From: Gammaproteobacteria bacterium
GTDB taxonomy: Bacteria; Pseudomonadota; Gammaproteobacteria; Acidiferrobacterales; SZUA-150
Assembly: GCA_029880755.1 (NCBI GenBank)
Contig: JAOUNW010000127.1
Span: forward strand, 1 to 5,633
Reading direction: 5' to 3'
DNA length: 5,633 nucleotides
In this document: in pieces, positions 1 to 5,063 of the stretch
Layout: the number at the start of each line of letters is the position of its first letter
How positions within the stretch are numbered: the stretch's first letter is position 1
The notes under the pieces: model-generated
Database searches by the model: none
Told to the model about the DNA's origin: nothing
What the model saw: the letters and a program-made list of their open reading frames with translations, nothing else
Made by a program: the position numbers and the translations under genes

Positions 1-1830
1 CCCAACACTTTTGGTTTTACCGACGGGATCGCTGGCACTAACCACTAGTTCATTCAGGCCAGAAGTTAATGGCACGTTGGCGGCGATAAAGCTGTTATCC
101 GGATTAATGAATGCCGGCACACCATTCACCATAACGGTTCTGCCGGGAAGTCCTTCCACAAAACCGGTTACATCCACAGCCGCACCGTTAATAATGGCAT
201 TATTGGCCGGGCTTAACACGGTGAGTGTTAGCGGAATATCCAGCATCAATTGCAGTGTCTGCTCAACAGTATTTCCCGCCGGGTCGGTCGCCATTAAGAC
301 AAAATTGTTCTCTCCCGGCACCAAGGGAACCGAGAAGGCAAAATCCAGGGGGTCTTGCCGAATCACTGTGCCGCCCAGTTGATCTAAATCTTTTAATGCG
401 ACATTTGCGGTGACGTCATCCACGCTACCCGAGATTACAACTTCGGTGGCGGCCACAAGCGCACCATCGGCTGGAGAGAGGGAGACAAATACAGGTGGTA
501 TGGAGTCGACAATAAAACTGGCAAACACTTTGTTGGAGGCATGACCAAAGACATCAATTGCCTGGGCCTGTATGGTATTCAGTCCTTCTGGTAAGGCAAC
601 GAGTGGCAGGTAGGCAGCATCCTGCCCGTTAACCTGAAAGGCATGACCTATCGATGTGCCGTTGAGCAGGACATCTAAACTGAGTCGCTCATAATAAGTA
701 CTACCCGGATCGCATTGGGTCAGTCCACATTGCCCAGAAAGCCTTAACTGAATGGGTGGCCTGGCGTCATTGATCAAACTCCCTGCCTGAGGTGTTTCCA
801 GTTCTATAACGGGTGAGGGTATTGCTGAGGCTGATGTTGAAGTAATGGCCTCAAGTTCGTTATTAACCGGTATTTCGGCCACTATCTGGCCGTCTGCGGA
901 AATATTAAATGCCGCTTTCTTTGTACCTAACCACACATTTCCGGTAACGGCATCCACTGCCACTCTTTCGACAGGTCTGAGTTGGATAGGAATGAGTATA
1001 GTTGATTGCAACGTACCATTTCGATCATAGAGGAATAAGTTATTATTGGTGGCAACATATAGCATTCCGGTAATACTATTAAGCGCGATGTCCTGAATCC
1101 CGGCAGGATCAGTAACAGGAACCGGTGTCGGCGACAAACTGCCACCTGATGTAGCGATGCGTACAAGCTCTTTGTCGTTGGCCAGCCAAATCACATCGCC
1201 CAGGGAGTCCACCAGAATCCGGTTAGCGGAGCTCAACCAAAGCGATGTATCCTCATCCACCATAACGCTGCCTGAGCTGGTAACCCGTAGCAACCGGTTT
1301 TGATTCAACAACCATAGAGAACTGTCCATGTCGACGGCAAGATAATCGATAGAACCGCCATAACGAGATTCCCAAATAGTCAGAAAATTCCCTTGTTGAT
1401 CCAGGTGGGCTGCGTTGCCCTTTGCAACAACCCAAATGCTGCTATCGCTTGCATCCAAGGCTATGTAATCCGGACTCGCAAGATTTGGATGCGTATTGAC
1501 CAGATCCTGTTCTAAAGTTTGATAAACGTGATCATCGAATTTATATAAATGCCGCTGGGCCAATACCCAAAGGGAAGCATCGGCCGGGTCAGCGGCGATA
1601 TCGGCAATCTCATAAGGCAGGGATGCACCGTTAATGACGGTGTTCGTATAGGGATCGACCTGGAAAATATTCTTGTGGTCCGCCACCCAAAGAGCGCTAC
1701 CGGGTAAGTACGGCGAACTGGAAACGGCCCCCATGGCAATCAGCGCCATAACGGCCATGAAAGGTAAAGCCGGAAGCTTTCGTTTCAGCAGACCCCTAAA
1801 ACGCAAAAAAGCTAACAAACAATGCTGCAT
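1..1830 (-). CDS. Exported beta-propeller / Ig-like repeat protein, C-terminus beyond window
   Basis: The minus-strand frame stays open for 610 codons from an ATG at 1830 to the window edge, so the C-terminus is missing. An in-frame stop lies just upstream (plus-strand cta at 1843-1845) and an AGGGAT ribosome-binding sequence sits about 5 bases before the ATG, which supports this start. Residues 1-39 form a long basic n-region (RFRGLLKRK) and a hydrophobic stretch (PFMAVMALIAMGAV), consistent with Sec export. Residues about 45-320 carry repeated (S)LWV/L-type strands with aromatic residues at 48, 88, 133, 173, 215, 258 and 300, a spacing of 40-45 that suggests a seven-bladed propeller. Residues about 340-443, 444-530 and 532-610 look like successive bacterial Ig-like domains, with recurring 'LSPA' starts and 'A/S-x-D-P-x-G' loops. 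Cys368 and Cys373 may form a disulfide. Such architectures occur in large cell-surface proteins, sometimes with RHS repeats downstream. No enzymatic motif is visible and the function is unknown. Confidence 0.88.
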   Translation of the reverse strand, partial: MQHCLLAFLRFRGLLKRKLPALPFMAVMALIAMGAVSSSPYLPGSALWVADHKNIFQVDPYTNTVINGASLPYEIADIAADPADASLWVLAQRHLYKFDDHVYQTLEQDLVNTHPNLASPDYIALDASDSSIWVVAKGNAAHLDQQGNFLTIWESRYGGSIDYLAVDMDSSLWLLNQNRLLRVTSSGSVMVDEDTSLWLSSANRILVDSLGDVIWLANDKELVRIATSGGSLSPTPVPVTDPAGIQDIALNSITGMLYVATNNNLFLYDRNGTLQSTILIPIQLRPVERVAVDAVTGNVWLGTKKAAFNISADGQIVAEIPVNNELEAITSTSASAIPSPVIELETPQAGSLINDARPPIQLRLSGQCGLTQCDPGSTYYERLSLDVLLNGTSIGHAFQVNGQDAAYLPLVALPEGLNTIQAQAIDVFGHASNKVFASFIVDSIPPVFVSLSPADGALVAATEVVISGSVDDVTANVALKDLDQLGGTVIRQDPLDFAFSVPLVPGENNFVLMATDPAGNTVEQTLQLMLDIPLTLTVLSPANNAIINGAAVDVTGFVEGLPGRTVMVNGVPAFINPDNSFIAANVPLTSGLNELVVSASDPVGKTKSVG

Positions 1831-1966
1831 AATTATCCCTGTCTACTAATGCAATTCCTTTACCGGTAAATGTAGAACACCTAACGGCGGAATAGCTACA
1901 TCTCTGATTAGAATCTAAGCCGAGGAATGAAATGACCTGCCTTGCTTGGCCCCCATTTTTCTTAAG

Positions 1967-1997
1967 TTGCAAATAACCATATATTAAAAGTTATAAT
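1967..1997 (+). promoter_or_regulatory. Possible rightward promoter-like sequence
   Basis: TTGCAA (1967-1972) precedes a perfect TATAAT (1992-1997) by 19 bases. It faces the iron operon but lies more than 300 bases from its first ATG, and a better placed promoter exists at 2235-2263. It overlaps the leftward candidate, so at most one may be real. Confidence 0.2.
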
Positions 1998-2023
1998 AAA
2001 GACCATGGCGCATATAACGTCAA
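1993..2023 (-). promoter_or_regulatory. Possible promoter for the propeller/Ig-like gene
   Basis: On the minus strand, TTGACG (2023-2018) is followed after 19 bases by TATTAT (1998-1993). The hexamers are good but the spacing is longer than the usual 17. It would give a leader of roughly 155 bases before the ATG at 1830. AT-rich DNA produces such matches by chance, so this is only a candidate. Confidence 0.25.
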
Positions 2024-2212
2024 GATCGTTGTGGTTATTAAGTGATTGGAATCAATTATTTTTCTGAAATAAAGCGATATTTGGCGGAATTCTTGTGAGT
2101 GCCTCTATAGATCGAGATCACCCACGGTGCAGTCGATTTAATTTTACCCCTAACACCCCTTTTTCCGCGGAGTGCTACAAGGCCTACCCCAACACATAAC
2201 CCTAAGAATTAG

Positions 2213-2245
2213 TCTAAATGCAAATAAGAATGATTTGCATTTAGA
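2213..2245. promoter_or_regulatory. Fur-box-like operator (perfect 13-bp inverted repeat)
   Basis: The left arm TCTAAATGCAAAT (2213-2225) and right arm ATTTGCATTTAGA (2233-2245) are exact reverse complements around a 7-base spacer, AAGAATG. The core AAATAAGAATGATTT closely resembles gammaproteobacterial Fur boxes, which share a TGAGAAT or TAAGAAT centre with flanking AAAT/ATTT. The right arm covers the -35 element of the promoter in front of the cupredoxin-FTR1 operon, which is the standard geometry for iron-dependent repression by Fur. The match is seen directly; binding by Fur is inferred from family knowledge and from the iron-uptake genes downstream. Confidence 0.85.
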
Positions 2246-2263
2246 TTTGGATAGGGATAGAAT
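2235..2263 (+). promoter_or_regulatory. Sigma-70-type promoter of the iron operon
   Basis: TTGCAT (2235-2240) and TAGAAT (2258-2263, five of six consensus bases) are separated by exactly 17 bases. Transcription would begin near 2270, leaving a leader of about 54 bases before the ATG at 2324. The -35 element lies within the right arm of the Fur-type inverted repeat, so repressor binding would block RNA polymerase. Confidence 0.6.
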
Positions 2264-2323
2264 ATCAGCAATTCCTGATCAACCGATTTGTATTAACCAA
2301 ATACCTTTACAGAGGAAATTGAA

Positions 2324-2656
2324 ATGAAACACTCGATTATCAGCCTTTTGGCCTCATCCATTTTGGCGCTGTCGGCGTTCGCCGTGCAGGCCGATGAAAG
2401 TGTCACGATAAAAATCAAGGATCATAAATTTAATCCGGCGGAGGTCACTATTCCTGCCAACACCAAGGTCAAGTTCATTATCGAGAACCTGGACCCGACG
2501 CCGGAAGAGTTTGAAAGTTATGAGCTGCATCGCGAAAAGATTATTCAAGGGAACAGCAAAGGCGTTGTGTTTATAGGCCCGCTGAAACCTGGCAAATATG
2601 CCTTTTTTGGAGAGTTCAATATGGCCACAGCGCAAGGTCACATCATCGTTAAATAG
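2324..2656 (+). CDS. Periplasmic cupredoxin-fold protein, FTR1 partner (FtrB-like)
   Basis: This 110-residue protein has a Sec signal peptide: basic MKH, a hydrophobic core at residues 5-20 and likely cleavage after Val-Gln-Ala23. The mature part of about 87 residues is a single cupredoxin-like domain (VTIKIKDHKFNPAEVTIPA, then the PTPEEFESYELHREK segment, then GPLKPGKYAFFGEF). This block pattern is typical of the small cupredoxins encoded beside FTR1 permeases and of the N-terminal domain of EfeO. The canonical type-1 copper Cys ligand is absent; there is no Cys in the whole protein. His34, His69, Met100, His106 and the Glu cluster 61-64 are candidate metal ligands. Its likely role is periplasmic binding, oxidation or hand-over of iron to the permease. 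A good AGAGGA ribosome-binding site lies 7 bases before the ATG. It is the first gene of the Fur-type operon, with 27 bases to the permease gene. FtrB is the closest named analogue I know; orthology is inferred. Confidence 0.88.
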   Translation: MKHSIISLLASSILALSAFAVQADESVTIKIKDHKFNPAEVTIPANTKVKFIIENLDPTPEEFESYELHREKIIQGNSKGVVFIGPLKPGKYAFFGEFNMATAQGHIIVK

Positions 2657-2683
2657 ATAACACTACATTAGGAAGTTGAGAAC

Positions 2684-4255
2684 ATGTTAAGCACTGCAAT
2701 TTTGGTTTTTCGTGAAGTTCTGGAAGCGGCCCTGGTAATCGGCCTAGTGGCGGCTGCCACGCGCGAACTCAATGGCAACAAACGCTGGATCGCCATGGGT
2801 TTGGGCGCAGGCATTTTGGGTGCAATCATTATTGCGCTGCTTACCGATGCTATCGGTGCCGCCGCTGAAGGTTTGGGGCAAGAGCTACTCAATGCCATCA
2901 TCTTGTTGGCTGCCGTTATCATGCTCGGTTGGCACAACGTCTGGATGCGCAAACACGCGGCGGAACTGACTCAACATGTAAAAAACATGGGCAGTAAAGT
3001 CGGCTCTGGCGAATTGCCCCTTTATGCGCTCGCCGTTGTGGTCGGCCTGGCAGTATTGCGCGAAGGCGCGGAAGTGGTGTTGTTCCTGTACGGTCAATTT
3101 GCCTCCGGCACGTCTGTTGCCCAAATGACTGCTGGTGGCGCCATGGGCACGGCGCTAGGTGTTGTCGTTGGCGTTGCGCTCTATTCCGGTCTCATGCGTA
3201 TTCCGATGCGTCATCTATTTAGTGTGACTGCAATCATGTTACTGGTACTGGCTGCCGGCCTGGCGGCACAAGCCGCTGCCTATCTGGTGCAGGCGGACGT
3301 ATTACCGGCGCTGGGTTACAACCTGTGGGACACTTCCTGGATCTTGTCTCAGCAGAGCGTACTGGGAAGCGTACTGCATACACTGATCGGATACATTGAC
3401 CGCCCCATGGGCATTCAGCTGGTGTTTTATGTTGTGACGCTTCTGGTTATCGGCGGCCTGATGCGCTGGGTTAACGGCCAATCCGCCGGACGCCCAATGA
3501 CTGCAGCGGCCGTGGTTATTCTGCTGACCTTCGCTGTCGGCAGCTTGCTGACTCCCAGCACTGCTTCGGCGACGCACAAAATTTATTCACCGTATGTGGA
3601 ACTGGGTGAAGCGGAACTGGAGCTGCGCGGCCACACAACGGACGATGACGATCCTGCAAAAGACAGCCAGGAAAAATACAAAATTGAATTCGGTTATGGT
3701 GTGACAGAAAAATGGTTCACTTCCGTCTTCGGCGAAATCGAAGAAGAACAACCTGATAATGAGCTGGAATGGGAAGCCACTGCCTGGGAAAATATTTTCC
3801 AGCTTACGGACCAAGGCCGATACTTCGTGGATTTCGGTGTCTACCTGGAATATGAACTGACACATGAATCCAATACACCGGACAAAGTAGAAGCCAAACT
3901 ACTCATGGAAAAACCCACCGGCGGCTTTTCCCACACAATGAATCTTATTTGGGAACACGAGGTCGGCTCCAATGCCGCCAGCGGCACCGGTTTTGGTTAT
4001 GCCTGGCGCACCAAGTGGCATTACAATCCAAAGTTTGAGCCGGCATTGGAAATCTATGGCGATCTCGGCAAATGGGACAACCTGGATTCCCGTGACAACA
4101 CCGATCAACGCGCCGGCCCTGTCATTGGCGGGGAGTTCGCCAAGCAAGCCGACGGTAGCAAGTGGGTGTATGAATTGGGCTACTTGTTTGGTTTCACCGA
4201 CGCCGCGCCAGACGGCACCCTGAAATTTCTTATCGAATACGAATTCCGTTTTTAA
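2684..4255 (+). CDS. FTR1-family iron permease fused to a C-terminal outer-membrane-barrel-like domain
   Basis: The N-terminal 270 or so residues of this 523-residue protein are an FTR1/EfeU/FtrC-type high-affinity iron permease. The family's two R-E-x-x-E motifs are REVLE (10-14) and REGAE (126-130), each inside a membrane helix. I count seven hydrophobic helices at about 3-25, 34-60, 68-87, 111-138, 147-170, 179-203 and 242-262. Family members usually end near here. This one continues into an eighth hydrophobic segment (274-290) closing with Ala-Ser-Ala (294-296), which reads like a Sec signal peptide. A further 227 residues then follow: an acidic stretch (Asp319-Asp323), alternating aromatic/polar beta strands, and a terminal Tyr-Glu-Phe-Arg-Phe typical of outer-membrane barrels. 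The frame is uninterrupted across the junction. An AGGAAG ribosome-binding site lies 8 bases before the ATG. It is co-transcribed with the cupredoxin and ends just before a terminator. The permease call is very secure. The barrel assignment rests on pattern only, and an assembly error that joined two genes cannot be excluded. Confidence 0.92.
   Translation: MLSTAILVFREVLEAALVIGLVAAATRELNGNKRWIAMGLGAGILGAIIIALLTDAIGAAAEGLGQELLNAIILLAAVIMLGWHNVWMRKHAAELTQHVKNMGSKVGSGELPLYALAVVVGLAVLREGAEVVLFLYGQFASGTSVAQMTAGGAMGTALGVVVGVALYSGLMRIPMRHLFSVTAIMLLVLAAGLAAQAAAYLVQADVLPALGYNLWDTSWILSQQSVLGSVLHTLIGYIDRPMGIQLVFYVVTLLVIGGLMRWVNGQSAGRPMTAAAVVILLTFAVGSLLTPSTASATHKIYSPYVELGEAELELRGHTTDDDDPAKDSQEKYKIEFGYGVTEKWFTSVFGEIEEEQPDNELEWEATAWENIFQLTDQGRYFVDFGVYLEYELTHESNTPDKVEAKLLMEKPTGGFSHTMNLIWEHEVGSNAASGTGFGYAWRTKWHYNPKFEPALEIYGDLGKWDNLDSRDNTDQRAGPVIGGEFAKQADGSKWVYELGYLFGFTDAAPDGTLKFLIEYEFRF
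3497..3571 (+). other. Signal-peptide-like segment embedded in the FTR1 fusion (residues 272-296)
   Basis: A basic, hydrophilic linker (Arg261, Arg270) precedes a 17-residue apolar core (TAAAVVILLTFAVGSLL) and a classic AxA-type cleavage motif, Ala-Ser-Ala, before Thr-His-Lys. If FTR1 keeps its usual N-out/C-in seven-helix topology, this helix runs from cytoplasm to periplasm. That is the correct orientation for Sec export and signal peptidase I cleavage of the C-terminal domain. Met260 and Met272 could act as internal starts, but no good ribosome-binding sequence stands before either. Confidence 0.6.
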
Positions 4256-4302
4256 TTTCACCTCGAAAAGAGGAGACCAGTCGGCACAAGGACTGTGCAA
4301 AC

Positions 4303-4340
4303 AAGGCGGACCGTTAAATTGTGGTCCGCCTTTTTATTTT
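4303..4340 (+). terminator. Rho-independent terminator of the iron operon
   Basis: The arms AAGGCGGACC (4303-4312) and GGTCCGCCTT (4323-4332) form a perfect 10-bp, GC-rich stem around a 10-base loop. A T-rich tail (TTTTTATTTT from 4331) follows. It lies 47 bases after the FTR1 fusion stop codon and closes the operon, separating it from the SRPBCC gene. Confidence 0.92.
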
Positions 4341-4385
4341 CCGTAAAGATTGCCTGCTTCTGTCGTCATCGCGGATAAATTTGCC

Positions 4386-4413
4386 TTGTTTTCAGTAACC
4401 CTGTTTTCATAAT
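4386..4413 (+). promoter_or_regulatory. Likely promoter of the SRPBCC gene
   Basis: TTGTTT (4386-4391) is followed after 16 bases by CATAAT (4408-4413, five of six -10 consensus bases). It lies directly between the iron-operon terminator and the ATG at 4450, giving a short leader of roughly 30 bases. No operator sequence is evident around it. Confidence 0.45.
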
Positions 4414-4449
4414 GCGCGTCATTCCGACAAAATAGGACAGAGTCGCTTC

Positions 4450-4926
4450 ATGGTAATTCTTGAAGAAAAAACCCTGATCAACACCTCACAGGAGGAACTG
4501 TTCCGCTGGTTTGAGCAGCTGCCGAAACACTATCGTTCATGGCATCCGGATCATGTGGAATGCCGCTATCTCAAAGGAAACATGATTTGTCGGGGCGCGG
4601 TGCTTTATGTGGAGGAGTACCTGCATGGCGAGTTACACCGGCTGAAGCTTCGTGTCACAAACGTGGTGCCTAACCGGGAGATTCACTATCGCGTTACTCC
4701 TGGTATACGCGGAGGTTTTTACTTCACAGCCCGCGGAAGTGGCTCAACTGTTTTCGAGGCGTATCTTCACTTTGGATGGAACCTGCGGATATTTAATCAA
4801 TGGTTTGACGGAGTATTGAAATCATTGTTATCGGATATCTTGCCTGAACTGAAACAACACATGCATGAAGAAGGTATAAACCTGAAAAAATACATCGAAT
4901 TAAACCGAAACAGTTATACTGGTTGA
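4450..4926 (+). CDS. SRPBCC-fold (START/Bet v1-like) family protein
   Basis: This 158-residue protein has no signal peptide or membrane helix and should be cytoplasmic. Its pattern fits the SRPBCC ligand-binding fold. A first beta strand (VILEEKTLINT) is followed by an amphipathic helix with the HYRSWHPDH motif (residues 27-35). Successive antiparallel strands cover about 37-107, and a long C-terminal helix (about 113-140) is of the type that closes the hydrophobic pocket. His32, His35 and Glu55/Glu56 are suggestively placed and recall metal-binding SRPBCC hydrolases of the diacetylphloroglucinol-hydrolase type, though this is a weak comparison and the substrate is unknown. An AGGA sequence sits about 12 bases before the ATG, a loose ribosome-binding arrangement. 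The gene stands alone between the upstream terminator and the FNR-type site that overlaps its stop codon. No functional link to the iron genes is visible. Confidence 0.8.
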   Translation: MVILEEKTLINTSQEELFRWFEQLPKHYRSWHPDHVECRYLKGNMICRGAVLYVEEYLHGELHRLKLRVTNVVPNREIHYRVTPGIRGGFYFTARGSGSTVFEAYLHFGWNLRIFNQWFDGVLKSLLSDILPELKQHMHEEGINLKKYIELNRNSYTG

Positions 4927-4936
4927 TACATATCAA
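4923..4936. promoter_or_regulatory. Perfect FNR/Anr-type binding site
   Basis: TTGAT-ACAT-ATCAA matches the FNR/Anr consensus TTGAT-N4-ATCAA at all ten defined bases. It sits inside a slightly longer perfect repeat, GGTTGATA-CA-TATCAACC (4921-4938). It overlaps the TGA stop of the SRPBCC gene and lies upstream of the oxidoreductase gene. With a -10 at 4975-4980, its centre falls roughly 57-61 bases before the expected transcription start, near the -61.5 position typical of class I activation. It is not followed by a T-run, so a terminator is unlikely. Confidence 0.55.
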
Positions 4937-4951
4937 CCCACAAAAAACACT

Positions 4952-4980
4952 TTTATTGTTCACAAAAAAGGGAGTATAAA
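4952..4980 (+). promoter_or_regulatory. Possible promoter of the oxidoreductase gene
   Basis: TATAAA (4975-4980) is a good -10 element. The best-spaced -35 candidate, TTTATT (4952-4957, 17-base spacer), is poor, as expected for an activator-dependent promoter. This fits with the FNR-type site just upstream. The untranslated leader would be about 75 bases. Confidence 0.4.
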
Positions 4981-5026
4981 AACACCAGATCAATCGTCCC
5001 TCAGTTGTCATCACCTAACGAAGCGA

Positions 5027-5052
5027 GGCCCTATCCTGCTTGCCAGCGGGCC
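5027..5052 (+). other. Small leader hairpin before the oxidoreductase start
   Basis: GGCCC (5027-5031) pairs with GGGCC (5048-5052), and an inner CTG/CAG pair can form as well. The structure abuts the GAGG ribosome-binding sequence at 5053-5056 and could modulate translation. The stem is short with internal unpaired bases, so it may have no function. Confidence 0.2.
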
Positions 5053-5063
5053 GAGGCAATATC

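Larger units (their letters stand above)
1831..2212. other. AT-rich intergenic region between divergent genes
   Basis: About 380 bases separate the minus-strand propeller gene from the Fur-type operator. I see no convincing open reading frame, tRNA or other structured RNA here. What it holds is a 12-bp palindrome (TTTACCGGTAAA, 1859-1870) close to the propeller gene start, and an A/T-rich core around 1960-2025 with promoter-like hexamers on both strands. The rest (about 2030-2210) contains no motif I can name. Confidence 0.6.

Noticed and set aside
11..382. Plus-strand open frame of 123 codons at the left edge
   Set aside because: It lies antisense to the long, uninterrupted exported propeller/Ig-like gene, has no ribosome-binding site and no recognisable motif; a shadow frame.
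1859..1870. Palindrome TTTACCGGTAAA upstream of the propeller gene
   Set aside because: Perfect but short, matches no operator I recognise, and could easily arise by chance.
2042..2055. ATTGGAATCAAT-like sequence as a second FNR-type site
   Set aside because: The left half lacks the TTGAT pattern and the spacing is wrong.
2668..2952. Minus-strand frames across the cupredoxin and FTR1 genes, including this 94-codon one and others up to 133 codons
   Set aside because: They run opposite to genes with clear motifs and show low-complexity composition expected of antisense translation of membrane helices.
3461..3499. Met260 and Met272 as independent starts of a separate outer-membrane gene
   Set aside because: Either would give a reasonable signal peptide, but no Shine-Dalgarno sequence precedes them and no stop codon ends the permease first, so I annotate one fused gene and keep this only as an alternative.
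4261..4298. Two small hairpins (CCTC/GAGG and GCACA/TGTGC) just before the operon terminator
   Set aside because: Stems of four and five pairs are too weak to call as separate elements; they may simply be part of the 3' untranslated region.
4921..4938. GGTTGATA/TATCAACC repeat as a terminator for the SRPBCC gene
   Set aside because: Only a six-pair AT-leaning stem is sterically possible and no T-run follows; the FNR-type reading fits better.
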